DNA of 64,000 nucleotides from Nostoc sp. FACHB-973 (GTDB lineage: Bacteria > Cyanobacteriota > Cyanobacteriia > Cyanobacteriales > Nostocaceae), in contig NZ_JACJSJ010000028.1 of NCBI RefSeq assembly GCF_014698115.1, forward strand, positions 1 to 64,000. Reading direction: 5' to 3'. Numbering within the stretch: position 1 is the stretch's first letter; each line of letters opens with the position of its first letter. The position numbers and the translations under genes are program-made. Below, one piece after another: positions 28,005 to 36,437 of this stretch. Below the pieces are notes generated by a model. It was not told the DNA's origin. It worked only from the letters and a program-made list of their open reading frames with translations, and made no database searches.

Positions 28005-28148
28005 AGTGGGGTATGGGGCATGGGGCATCGGGCATCGGGCATGGGAGATGAGGGGGATGAGGGAGATGAGGGAGATGAGGGGGTGGGGGAGAAGAATTAA
28101 TAACCAATGCCCAATGCCCAATGCCCAATGCCCAATGCCCAATGCCCA
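28005..28148. repeat. GGGCAT/GATGAGG repeats at a convergent junction
   Basis: Starting at the hydrolase stop there are tandem GGGGCAT, CGGGCAT, GAGATGAGG and GGATGAGG units. At least six AATGCCC units follow, ending against the tsaD stop codon. The opposite halves can pair, so the junction may form a bidirectional hairpin. Confidence 0.8.
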
Positions 28149-29198
28149 CTACTCAACAGGTTGGTACAACTTCATCACCTGACTCAGGGCTAATCTAGAT
28201 TCAACGCCCAGTGTCAGGGGGGATGTATGACCAGAGGATAGATGTTCGGCGGCGGCACAGCCAATCATGGCGGCGTTGTCAGTACAGAATTTCAAAGGCG
28301 GAAATAGGACGCGGAGGTTATGTTGAATGGCGGCGGCTTGGAGGTTTTTTCTCAGACCGCTATTAGCTGCTACACCGCCGCCAACGGCAATTGTATCTAG
28401 ACCATAGTCTAGGGCACAGGCGATCGCTCTTTTGGTTAGCGATCGCGCTACAGTATCCTGAAAGCTAGCTGCTACATCTGCCACTGGTACTTGTTTAGCA
28501 TCTTTCTCTAACTGTTGTACTAAACGCAATACAGCTGTTTTTAATCCACTAAAACTCGCATCATAACGATGAAACCCGCCTCCAGGTAAAGAAACTTTTC
28601 CTTCTGGTAAGACAAAGGCTTGGGGATTTCCCTGTTGTGCGAGTTTGTCTATCGCTGGGCCGCCCGGATAACCCAGCTTTAATAATCGCGCTACTTTATC
28701 AAAGGCTTCACCCGCAGCATCATCACGAGTTTGTCCTAGTGTTTCGTAAATACCACAATCTTTAACAAAAATCAAGCTTGTATGTCCGCCTGAAACCAGT
28801 AAGCTAAGAAAAGGGGGACTTAAACTTGGCTCACTCAAGTAAGTTGCGTAAATGTGACCTTCGAGATGATGAACTCCCAAAAAAGCTTTGTTGTGTACCA
28901 TGGCCAGGGTTTTGGCAGCAGTTAATCCCACCAACAGCGCTCCTACGAGTCCAGGCGCACAAGTGGCGGCAATTCCATCAATTTCCCCCCAGTCTAGTTT
29001 GGCTTGCTCTAGAGCTTGAGCGATCGCTTGATTGATCGTTTCCAAGTGTTGGCGAGACGCCACTTCTGGCACTACCCCACCATATTGCTGATGGACTGGA
29101 ATTTGCGAAGCGATGATGCTGCTGCAAACTTGACGATTCTTTACAATTGCAACGGCAGTTTCATCACAGCTGGTTTCTATTGCTAAAACGGTTGTCAT
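28149..29198 (-). CDS. tsaD: tRNA N6-adenosine threonylcarbamoyltransferase
   Basis: TsaD transfers the threonylcarbamoyl group from TC-AMP (made by TsaC) onto A37 of tRNAs. It is an ASKHA-fold protein of 349 residues. Motifs are [14 protein letters not shown] at the N-terminus, the metal-binding [19 protein letters not shown], and [10 protein letters not shown] near the C-terminus. All are intact. It is divergent from psaF, with short repeats between the two genes. Confidence 0.96.
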   Translation of the reverse strand: MTTVLAIETSCDETAVAIVKNRQVCSSIIASQIPVHQQYGGVVPEVASRQHLETINQAIAQALEQAKLDWGEIDGIAATCAPGLVGALLVGLTAAKTLAMVHNKAFLGVHHLEGHIYATYLSEPSLSPPFLSLLVSGGHTSLIFVKDCGIYETLGQTRDDAAGEAFDKVARLLKLGYPGGPAIDKLAQQGNPQAFVLPEGKVSLPGGGFHRYDASFSGLKTAVLRLVQQLEKDAKQVPVADVAASFQDTVARSLTKRAIACALDYGLDTIAVGGGVAANSGLRKNLQAAAIQHNLRVLFPPLKFCTDNAAMIGCAAAEHLSSGHTSPLTLGVESRLALSQVMKLYQPVE

Positions 29199-29204
29199 TG
29201 GAAA

Positions 29205-29355
29205 TGGGGAGTGGGGAATAGGGAGTGGGGAGTGGAGAGTTCCGAGTTATGAGTTCTGAGTTGCACCAACAAAATCTTGCTTCTTTACTACCCTACTACC
29301 ACAATTATTACGCTCACCACTCACCACTCCCCACTCCCCACTCCTCACTCCCCAC
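29205..29355. repeat. GGGGAGT/ACTCCCC inverted short repeats upstream of psaF and tsaD
   Basis: Units of GGGGAGTGG near 29207-29235 are complemented by CCACTCCCCACTCC-type units near 29312-29355. The region lies between the divergent tsaD and psaF starts, so it overlaps their promoter space. Confidence 0.7.
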
Positions 29356-29511
29356 TCATCTTGGTTGAGAAGCTTTAACTTTTATTTACTTAAACTTTAC
29401 TCGGTTCCCACCCAAGAGTATGATGACTTCCTAGTTATGCAAATAAAGACTGTACAAGCCGCTTCGTTTTGTACAAAGAACTTTTTGTTTTGTAATAAAA
29501 GGAAACACTCT

Positions 29512-30006
29512 ATGCGACGATTGTTTGCTTTGATTTTAGCGATTTGTCTTTGGTGCAACTTTGCCCCCCCAGCACAAGCTCTAGGGGCTAACTTGACTCC
29601 CTGCAAAGACAATCCTGCTTTTCAAGAGCTAGCAGCTAATGCCCGTAATACCACCGCCGACCCAGAATCAGGGAAGAAGCGATTTGAGCGTTATTCTCAA
29701 GCGCTGTGTGGTCCTGAGGGCTACCCTCACTTGATTGTTGATGGCCGTTTAGATCGTGCTGGTGATTTCTTGATCCCCAGCATTCTATTCCTATATATCA
29801 CTGGTTGGATTGGCTGGGTAGGTCGTACCTATCTGCAAGCGATCAAAAAGGGAGATGACCCTGAACAAAAAGAAATCCAAATCGACCTTGCTTTGGCACT
29901 ACCGATCATTGCCACAGGCTTTGCTTGGCCAGCAGCAGCAGTCCAAGAATTCCTCTCTGGTAAATTAGCAGCCAAGGATTCAGAAATTCCTGTTTCCCCA
30001 CGCTAA
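29512..30006 (+). CDS. psaF: Photosystem I subunit III (PsaF)
   Basis: PsaF is the lumenal-side photosystem I subunit near the plastocyanin/cytochrome c6 docking site. From ATG 29512 the protein has a 23-residue signal ([11 protein letters not shown] ... AQA), then the mature domain [15 protein letters not shown] with two Cys (C32 and C63, approximate). A membrane segment, [20 protein letters not shown], follows. AAAGGA lies about ten bases before the start. The frame is open upstream to 29365, but 164 residues is the normal PsaF length. psaJ follows after 38 bases. Confidence 0.96.
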   Translation: MRRLFALILAICLWCNFAPPAQALGANLTPCKDNPAFQELAANARNTTADPESGKKRFERYSQALCGPEGYPHLIVDGRLDRAGDFLIPSILFLYITGWIGWVGRTYLQAIKKGDDPEQKEIQIDLALALPIIATGFAWPAAAVQEFLSGKLAAKDSEIPVSPR

Positions 30007-30044
30007 ACCGGTTTTACTAATTCATTTCTTTGGAGACTAAATTC

Positions 30045-30194
30045 ATGGCAGACAAAGGCGACCAATCATCCTATTTGATTAAATTTATTTCCACAGCGCC
30101 AGTGGCAGCTACCCTATGGCTGACAATCACAGCAGGTATTTTGATTGAATTCAACCGCTTTTTCCCAGATCTACTTTTCCACCCACTGCCATAA
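30045..30194 (+). CDS. psaJ: Photosystem I subunit IX (PsaJ)
   Basis: This is a 49-residue single-helix photosystem I subunit next to PsaF. The sequence reads [20 protein letters not shown], then the membrane helix [20 protein letters not shown], and ends [15 protein letters not shown] ribosome binding site lies nine bases before the ATG. It is the second gene of the psaFJ operon, followed by a strong hairpin. Confidence 0.96.
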   Translation: MADKGDQSSYLIKFISTAPVAATLWLTITAGILIEFNRFFPDLLFHPLP

Positions 30195-30298
30195 GTAGAA
30201 AATGAGATTCTAGGACAATTATCTAAAATTGTTTAGTTAGTCTATTTAGCCTAACTAGACAATATCATCACCTAAATAGGCAGTAAAAATAGTTTTTT

Positions 30299-30333
30299 GA
30301 AACTCGCGATTCTGTTTACATATCGCGAGTTTC
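30299..30333 (+). terminator. Probable terminator of the psaFJ operon
   Basis: A perfect 12-base inverted repeat, GAAACTCGCGAT ... ATCGCGAGTTTC, with an 11-base loop is followed by ACAGTTTTC. It lies 105 bases after psaJ and separates it from psaL. Confidence 0.75.
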
Positions 30334-30452
30334 ACAGTTTTCAAATGAGCTAAATTAATTTTTCTAAACTTCCTAAGAAAAAAACATCTTTAGCTACAAT
30401 TATTATTAATATAAAAATGCCACCATTTTAATTGAGAGGCGAACATAAAAAT

Positions 30453-30974
30453 ATGGCGCAAGCAGTAGATGCATCAAAAAATAACCCCAGCGATCCAAGA
30501 AATCAGGAAGTTGTTTTTCCTGCATTTGGCGATCCACAGCTAGGTAACCTAGAAACCCCGGTTAATTCTTCTCGCTTGATCGCGGAGTTCATTAGGAATT
30601 TACCTGCTTACCGTCCTGGTTTAACTCCTTCCAGACGGGGATTAGAAGTTGGTATGGCTCATGGTTACTGGCTGTTTGGGCCTTTTGCCAAATTGGGTCC
30701 ACTGCGGGACACAGCTAATGCTAACTTAGCTGGATTACTAGGAGCGATCGGTTTAGTTGTTCTTCTGACCGGCGCCCTATCCCTGTACTCCAATAGTAAT
30801 CCTCCAAAGGCACTTGCTAGTGTTACTGTACCCAATCCTCCGGCAGATGCTTTTAACTCTAAAGAAAGCTGGAATAACTTTGCCAGTTCTTTCTTAATTG
30901 GTGGTATTGGTGGTGCTGTAGTTGCTTACTTTTTGACTGGTAATTTGCAACTAATTCAAGGTTTATTTGGTTAA
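30453..30974 (+). CDS. psaL: Photosystem I reaction centre subunit XI (PsaL)
   Basis: PsaL mediates trimerisation or tetramerisation of photosystem I. The start is ATG 30453 (MAQAVDASKNN); an upstream TTG would add seven residues. Typical features are VFPAFGDPQLGNLETPVNSS, GLTPSRRGLEVGMAHGYWL with the conserved RGLE and HGY, and two to three membrane helices (about residues 85-110 and 145-170). No psaI frame was found in the following gap. The hairpin upstream suggests its own promoter between 30334 and 30452. Confidence 0.96.
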   Translation: MAQAVDASKNNPSDPRNQEVVFPAFGDPQLGNLETPVNSSRLIAEFIRNLPAYRPGLTPSRRGLEVGMAHGYWLFGPFAKLGPLRDTANANLAGLLGAIGLVVLLTGALSLYSNSNPPKALASVTVPNPPADAFNSKESWNNFASSFLIGGIGGAVVAYFLTGNLQLIQGLFG

Positions 30975-31305
30975 TTTAGTTATTAGTCATTAGTCATTGG
31001 TCATTGGCCATTTGTCATTGGTTAGTGGTTACAAACAAAAAATGACAAATAACAAAGTGCAAAGTCTTTTGCGATCGCAAAGCGTCTCGTAGAGAAGTTT
31101 CCGACCATCAGACGCCACTGAACAAGCCAGGAGACCCGTCCAACGCAGTGGCTCAACGGCAGTTCGATTAGCAGGGGAACCCCGCTAATGGACTGCCTTA
31201 ACTTTGCCAAAAAGGACAAAAGACAAATAACAAAGGACACAGAGGTTTTTCTTTGTGTCCTTTGTTTATCAATGCTAGGGTGGGTATGTTGTTAAAAATG
31301 CTATG
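30975..31305. repeat. Heptamer repeats and dispersed-repeat DNA between psaL and gmk
   Basis: TTAGTCAT and TTGGTCAT units run from the psaL stop to about 31025, with ATGACAAA-type complements near 31040. A GC-richer dispersed-repeat segment (about 31070-31200) follows, and then the hairpin at 31229-31266. No gene is visible. Confidence 0.6.
31229..31266. terminator. Bidirectional hairpin between psaL and gmk
   Basis: Perfect 13-base arms AACAAAGGACACA and TGTGTCCTTTGTT enclose a 12-base loop rich in T. It lies between the convergent psaL and gmk genes, 40 bases from the gmk stop. Confidence 0.65.
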
Positions 31306-31905
31306 TTATTCAAATAAAGCCGCTTCAATGTCATTTAAAGCAGTTTGAAAATCGTTATTAACGATTTGAATATCAAATTCATCTGCGGCCTTAATTTCTT
31401 CTTGGGCGCGGTGTAGACGACGAGCGATCGCATCTTCAGAATCTTGAGCGCGAGAGCGTATCCGTCTCTCTAATTCCTCAAAAGAAGGCGGTAAAATAAA
31501 AATGCTCAAGGTACTGGGAAAAGAAGCCCGAATTTGTCTTGCTCCTTCTAACTCAATTTCTAGCACTACCAACTTGCCGGAATTAATTTGGTTAAGTACA
31601 GCTTCACGGGGAGTGCCGTAATAGTTACCAGTAAATTCTGCCCATTCTAAAAATTCACCTTCAGCAATTAATTGTTCAAACTTACTGCGGTTAATAAAGT
31701 AATAATTTTTGCCATCAATTTCTCCTGGACGGGGAGAACGAGTCGTCACGGACACCGAATAATACAGTTGGGGATGACGCTGGAGGAGCGATCGCATTAA
31801 AGTGCCTTTACCGACCCCACTGGGGCCAGTTAAAACAATTAACCTGCCTGGATTTGGAGATTCTTTGGTAGTAGCGCTACTCTGGATGGGTAAAACTTGG
31901 ATCAT
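31306..31905 (-). CDS. gmk: Guanylate kinase
   Basis: It phosphorylates GMP to GDP. The P-loop is [11 protein letters not shown] near residues 25-35. The GMP-binding segments are [21 protein letters not shown] and [12 protein letters not shown], and the lid contains [17 protein letters not shown]. The length of 199 residues is normal. It follows remA on the same strand, an order also known from Firmicutes. Confidence 0.95.
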   Translation of the reverse strand: MIQVLPIQSSATTKESPNPGRLIVLTGPSGVGKGTLMRSLLQRHPQLYYSVSVTTRSPRPGEIDGKNYYFINRSKFEQLIAEGEFLEWAEFTGNYYGTPREAVLNQINSGKLVVLEIELEGARQIRASFPSTLSIFILPPSFEELERRIRSRAQDSEDAIARRLHRAQEEIKAADEFDIQIVNNDFQTALNDIEAALFE

Positions 31906-32073
31906 CCGTTTAACCTGTGAATTAATAAATAGATATTATTCATTAGTCTTGTGTTCGTGGCCAAGCCCACCATTGACTACAGAATTTGTAGCGCAGGTGA
32001 CAAAAAATTGGTCTAATTCACATGGTACTGCCGATGTGCTGCAAATACAGCGGGGTTTTTAACCCACTGCTGG

Positions 32074-32340
32074 TCAATTATCTACAGTCTGGTGATCGCG
32101 GGAAATCACAAAGCGATTCGCTACCGTTTCCGGCTGAATCGCTGACAGAATTACGTGGCTGGAATCGGTGATAATTACAGCCCTAGTCCGACGACCGTAA
32201 GTTGCATCAATCAGTTGACCTCTGTCCCGTGCATCGGTAATAATCCGTTTAATCGGGGCAGACTCTGGACTGACAATGGCAACTACTCGGTTGGCAGACA
32301 CAATGTTACCAAAGCCGATGTTGATTAACTGAATATCCAT
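32074..32340 (-). CDS. remA: RemA-family (DUF370) DNA-binding regulator
   Basis: This 88-residue protein matches the RemA/DUF370 family throughout ([37 protein letters not shown] with the family RGxLIDAT, then [16 protein letters not shown]). Bacillus RemA activates biofilm and osmoprotection genes by binding DNA as a ring oligomer. The cyanobacterial role is not defined by this sequence. The remA-gmk order matches Bacillus. Confidence 0.92.
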   Translation of the reverse strand: MDIQLINIGFGNIVSANRVVAIVSPESAPIKRIITDARDRGQLIDATYGRRTRAVIITDSSHVILSAIQPETVANRFVISRDHQTVDN

Positions 32341-32769
32341 AAAAAAACTGAGGCCAAACGCGGTTTGAGAAGCTTGTAATAAACTTATTTACATGTTATC
32401 GCCAATAAACGGGAGTTACAACGCTTAAATTCACGCCAGCCTTCGTTTTTAAAATAATGTCTGCTTTTTTTAGCTGTTTATCAACTAAATTTACTAAAAA
32501 TCTACCCAAAGACATAGGGAAAATCATACTGACATTAGTTATTCAGGTGATTAGCAACCGCTATGTTGTTCTGATAGAATGCTTTACGTTCGCCATGTAT
32601 AAAGCAGAACCCACTGGAGGATATCTTTCGCCAGTTGATCTGTTAATGTCCTAACCACCAAGGCTGTTGCTATACCTGTGTGTAAGTCCTAAAAATGTAG
32701 GTTTTATCATGCTGCCAAGTTGTTGTATTATATTTGTATTACAAAATTACCTGAAGGGGTTCATCGGTG
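32341..32769. other. Intergenic region between remA and the ABC operon
   Basis: Divergent promoters of remA and the exporter operon should lie here. I see no convincing gene; a 65-codon open frame at 32457-32654 has no recognisable features. AAGGGG at about 32753 is the likely ribosome binding site of the ATP-binding subunit. Confidence 0.5.
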
Positions 32770-33726
32770 ATGGCAGCCGTAGAACTGGAAAATTTATCTA
32801 AGACGTTTACTCTAAGTAGGGGTTGGGGACGCAACCGCACTCACAAAGAGATTGTGGCGGTAGATGGTATTAGTCTGAGCGTTCCAGATGGTCAAGCGAT
32901 CGCCTTCATCGGCCCCAATGGCGCGGGGAAGTCCACTACAATCAAGATGCTGACAGGTATACTACAACCTTCATCTGGCACAGCAAGGTTACTGGGATTA
33001 AATCCTTGGCGAAATCGACGCGAATTAGCTTACCAGATTGGGGTAGTGTTTGGACAGCGATCGCAGTTATGGTACCACCTACCTCCCCGCGATACCTTGG
33101 AGTTACTGGCGCGAATCTATAATCTGAATCGGCAAGAATATATTAAACGTTGTGACCAACTAGTTGACCGTTTTGACCTCAGCTCGTTTTGGAATACCCC
33201 AGTACGTAAGCTGTCTTTAGGTCAGCGGATGCGAGCAGAAGTAGCAGCCAGCTTACTCCATGCACCTAAAGTATTATTCCTCGACGAACCCACAATTGGA
33301 CTAGATGTAATTGCTCGTCAGGAATTACGCGACCTCATCCGTGAGTGGAACCGCTGTGAAGGGGTAACGGTGTTTCTCACCAGCCACGATGCTGGCGACA
33401 TCGAACAAGTAGCCCAGCGAGTAGTGGTAATTAATCACGGGCATGTAGTACTCGATGACAAAGTTTCGGCAATGCGCCGCCAATACCTTGGCTCAAAGAT
33501 TCTCAGTGTCAAATTTCATACTTCCCCCGCCGAAATCAGCCTCCCAGGAGTCACACAACTCAAAGCTGGTGAATATGGCCTCAAGCTGGAGGTTAATACC
33601 CGCATCACACCAATTGAAACCGTGATGAATCAAATTCTCCAGGCGGGTTCGGTGGCTGATATTGCCATTGAAGACCCGCCCCTGGAAGAGGTAATTGCAC
33701 ACATTTATGCTCAAGCAGCTTCATAA
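32770..33726 (+). CDS. ABC-2 type exporter, ATP-binding subunit
   Basis: This is the nucleotide-binding subunit of a three-gene ABC-2 exporter. It has Walker A IGPNGAGKSTTIKML, the signature LSLGQRMRAEVAASL, Walker B KVLFLDEPTIGLD and the switch His in FLTSHDAGD. A C-terminal extension of about 85 residues follows, as in drug-type (DrrA-like) subunits. I start at ATG 32770 (a GTG lies one codon earlier). It overlaps the first permease by 20 bases. Confidence 0.93.
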   Translation: MAAVELENLSKTFTLSRGWGRNRTHKEIVAVDGISLSVPDGQAIAFIGPNGAGKSTTIKMLTGILQPSSGTARLLGLNPWRNRRELAYQIGVVFGQRSQLWYHLPPRDTLELLARIYNLNRQEYIKRCDQLVDRFDLSSFWNTPVRKLSLGQRMRAEVAASLLHAPKVLFLDEPTIGLDVIARQELRDLIREWNRCEGVTVFLTSHDAGDIEQVAQRVVVINHGHVVLDDKVSAMRRQYLGSKILSVKFHTSPAEISLPGVTQLKAGEYGLKLEVNTRITPIETVMNQILQAGSVADIAIEDPPLEEVIAHIYAQAAS

Positions 33727-34528
33727 TTTAGTGAACAGTTTCAGTAAATATACTTGGATTGGCTTGACAGCAGCTCGCTCCAACCTGGCTTATTTTGGGG
33801 AAGTTGCTTCCAGAGGAATTTTCCTGTTTGTCATTCTCTACATCTTCCTACAACTGTGGCGTCTCACCTATGCCCAGACGGATGCTGAGCAGTTGGGAGG
33901 TTTAACTCTGGCTCAGATGCTTTGGTATCTGGGTATCACTGAGTCTATTGTTCTCTCCAGTCCCCAGGTTGCTTTGGAGGTAGACGAGGATGTACGGACG
34001 GGGGCGCTGGCAGTACAACTAATACGCCCTCTATCCTACCCTTTGTATCGCCTGTGGACTACTTTGGGAGAGCGTACAGTGCGCTTTGGGTTGAATGTAG
34101 CGATCGCATCCCTAGTGGCACTACTGTTTGTCGGCACAATTCCTTTAACTTTCGCAGGAATTTTATTATTCGTACTGGTGCTGCCGCTGGCATTTGTACT
34201 AGATTTTTTGGCAACCTTTTTAGTGGGCTTAGGAGCTTTCTGGCTGGAAAATACCACCGGGTTAATGCTCATTTACTCCCGGTTGACGATGATTTTGGGT
34301 GGGATGCTGATTCCCTTGGAACTGCTACCAGAAAACTGGCAGCCAGTACTACAAGCTCTACCCTTTGCCAGCATTTTATATGGGCCGGCGCGTTTATTTG
34401 TGCATCCCGACTTAACTTTTGCTGGTCAATTGTTAGTACGGCAGGGAGTTGCCATAGTTGTGCTGACTATGTTGGTGGCGCTTGTGTACCGCACAGCAGT
34501 TAAACGTATCCACGCGCATGGAGGTTGA
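33707..34528 (+). CDS. ABC-2 permease (ABC2_membrane_6-like), subunit 1
   Basis: About 273 residues with six hydrophobic segments make this the first membrane subunit. The N-terminal layout (LTAARSNLAYFGEVASRG) resembles the DUF990/ABC2_membrane_6 family, whose members occur as two adjacent permeases plus an ATPase. The start at ATG 33707 overlaps the ATPase gene by 20 bases, consistent with coupling. The substrate is unknown. Confidence 0.88.
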   Translation: MLKQLHNLVNSFSKYTWIGLTAARSNLAYFGEVASRGIFLFVILYIFLQLWRLTYAQTDAEQLGGLTLAQMLWYLGITESIVLSSPQVALEVDEDVRTGALAVQLIRPLSYPLYRLWTTLGERTVRFGLNVAIASLVALLFVGTIPLTFAGILLFVLVLPLAFVLDFLATFLVGLGAFWLENTTGLMLIYSRLTMILGGMLIPLELLPENWQPVLQALPFASILYGPARLFVHPDLTFAGQLLVRQGVAIVVLTMLVALVYRTAVKRIHAHGG

Positions 34529-34529
34529 G

Positions 34530-35327
34530 ATGTTCTGGCGTTTAATTTCCTACCTAGAATTAGCTGGCGCTTATATTTGGCTCAATCTGAACGCTCACTT
34601 AGAATATCGCGGCGCATTCCTCACGCAAGTGGTGGCAATGGTACTTAATAACTTAGTGTGGGTGACGTTTTGGGGGCTGTTTTTCACACGCTTTCCAGTG
34701 TTACGCGGCTGGACGGTGCAAGATGTAGTTACACTCTGGGCGATCGCAGCAACAGGGTTTGGTTTGGCTCATACTGTTTGTGGTAATGCTTTGCAACTGA
34801 CAAGTCTGATTGTCCAGGGACAGTTGGATGTATGGATGTTGTACCCACGTGCCCTTTTACCACACCTACTGCTGGGACGGATGAATGCTACATCTTGGGG
34901 AGATTTGCTGTTTGGGTATGGGGTTTATTTGTTTTTTGTCAAGCCTGATGTAGTGCATTTAGCGTTGTTCACTGGGTTGACAGTTTCGGTAGCGACATTA
35001 TTCGTGGGCTTTAATGTTTTGATAGGTAGCCTCAGCTTTTATCTGGGCAATTCCGAAGGACTGACACAGCAGTGGCGAAATGCGATGCTTACCTTCAGTA
35101 CTTACCCGGCGACTTTGTTTGAGGGAACAGTGAAGCTACTGCTGTACACACTGCTTCCGGCTGGATTTGTGAATTATTTGCCAATTGAGGCATTGCGATC
35201 GCTATCTTGGATTCATGCCCTTTTAGCGGTGGCTGGATCAATTACAGTGCTGTTACTTGGTGTAGGTGTGTTTTACCAAGGATTGCGTCGCTACTCCTCT
35301 GGAAATTTGATGCAAATGCGAGGTTGA
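34530..35327 (+). CDS. ABC-2 permease (ABC2_membrane_6-like), subunit 2
   Basis: This is the second membrane subunit, with about six hydrophobic segments (first one after NLNAHLEYRGAFLTQVV). I chose ATG 34530 because GGAGGT lies just upstream and the preceding stop is one base away. An in-frame ATG at 34518 would give MEVEMFW. The sequence YPATLFEGTVKLLLYTLLPAGFVNYLP is typical of the family. It completes an ATPase-permease-permease operon. Confidence 0.88.
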   Translation: MFWRLISYLELAGAYIWLNLNAHLEYRGAFLTQVVAMVLNNLVWVTFWGLFFTRFPVLRGWTVQDVVTLWAIAATGFGLAHTVCGNALQLTSLIVQGQLDVWMLYPRALLPHLLLGRMNATSWGDLLFGYGVYLFFVKPDVVHLALFTGLTVSVATLFVGFNVLIGSLSFYLGNSEGLTQQWRNAMLTFSTYPATLFEGTVKLLLYTLLPAGFVNYLPIEALRSLSWIHALLAVAGSITVLLLGVGVFYQGLRRYSSGNLMQMRG

Positions 35328-35390
35328 GTTGGATATTGGCACTTTTTGGTACTTTACAGCCGTTTCCATCTATTTGAACCACAATCCTTT

Positions 35391-35418
35391 GTAGGGGCGC
35401 ACAGCTGTGCGCCCCTAC
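35391..35418. repeat. Perfect 28-base palindrome
   Basis: The 14-base arm GTAGGGGCGCACAG is followed at once by its reverse complement CTGTGCGCCCCTAC. It shares a core with the hairpin at 5641. It follows the exporter operon and could act as a terminator, but it looks like a dispersed repeat. Confidence 0.85.
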
Positions 35419-35519
35419 CCTATGGTTTAATTACCTGAAAATTGCTGTAAGGTTATGGCTGGGGCGATCGCACTTAAGTTAAGTTACCATTACGTCAAGT
35501 CAGTCAGGGAAATTAGCCC

Positions 35520-35849
35520 ATGAGCCTAGTTTTAGACCGTGAAACACCTCCTCTTCGAGAAGATGAAACCGGAGCAATTCGAGTTGGCAATTCAAGGGTT
35601 TTGCTAGAGTTCGTAATCCGAGCTTTTCAGGATGGCGCATCCCCTGAGTCTATTGTCCAAAGATACTCGACCCTATCATTGTCCGATGTTTATAGCACCA
35701 TTGGTTACTATCTTCGACATCAAAACGCTGTAGAAGCTTACCTTAATCACAGAGAACAATTAGCTGAATCTGTACAGCAACGTTTGTCCAATGTTCAACC
35801 TGATTTGAGTCTTATTCGTTCTCGCTTGTTAACTCAACAACAAGCTTAA
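35520..35849 (+). CDS. DUF433-family antitoxin
   Basis: This 109-residue protein has the DUF433 core GNSRVLLEFVIRAFQDGASPESIVQRY followed by LSLSDVYSTIGYYLRHQNAV. Members act as antitoxins paired with DUF5615 PIN-like proteins. It starts with ATG 35520, and three bases separate it from the toxin gene, the usual antitoxin-first arrangement. Confidence 0.88.
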   Translation: MSLVLDRETPPLREDETGAIRVGNSRVLLEFVIRAFQDGASPESIVQRYSTLSLSDVYSTIGYYLRHQNAVEAYLNHREQLAESVQQRLSNVQPDLSLIRSRLLTQQQA

Positions 35850-35852
35850 GTT

Positions 35853-36203
35853 ATGTTGAGCTTATTAAGCGATGAAAACTTTAATGGCGATATCGTTCGA
35901 GGGCTATTTCTGCGTCAACCAAATCTTGATTTACTTCGGGTTCAAGATGTTGGTTTACAGGAAGTAGAAGATCCTGCGATTCTAGATTGGGCAGCAACCA
36001 ATGAGCGCATTATTCTAACCCATGACCGTGCAACAATGCCAGACTTTGTTTACCAGCGATTGATAGTTAGAAAGGCAGTGTCAGGATTATTCGTAGTTAA
36101 TGACCGGATGCCCATCAGACAGGCCATAGATGAATTGTTACTGCTTGTTGATTGTAGTGAGCAAGCAGAATGGAAAGGAGTTGTACTCTATCTACCTTTG
36201 TGA
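35853..36203 (+). CDS. DUF5615-family PIN-like toxin
   Basis: This is a 116-residue PIN-like nuclease candidate. The metal-binding acids are visible in LSDENFN (D7), in VGLQEVEDPAILDWA and in ILTHDRATMPDF, the standard DUF5615 order. It is encoded just after the DUF433 gene, so this is a probable RNA-targeting toxin-antitoxin module. Toxicity and target are inferred from the family. Confidence 0.88.
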   Translation: MLSLLSDENFNGDIVRGLFLRQPNLDLLRVQDVGLQEVEDPAILDWAATNERIILTHDRATMPDFVYQRLIVRKAVSGLFVVNDRMPIRQAIDELLLLVDCSEQAEWKGVVLYLPL

Positions 36204-36437
36204 GTAATTTATACGAAATATTGAATTACTTACCAATTTTGTCATCTCTAATGAATAAAGAACTGTGTATTGGAGGACATAACGATTCAGTTGCAACAGA
36301 AACTCAGCATCATGTTATTAACTGAGTCGTTATGCCGTTTAAATTGATGGTTATGGCGATAGTTTGAAGTTGATTGTAAGACCTGCAAAAAATTACTTCC
36401 AGTCTGTAGGGCTTTTCAGAAATTGGCGAACGTATTG

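Noticed and set aside
32457-32654. 65-codon open frame upstream of the ABC operon
   Set aside because: No ribosome binding site or family resemblance.
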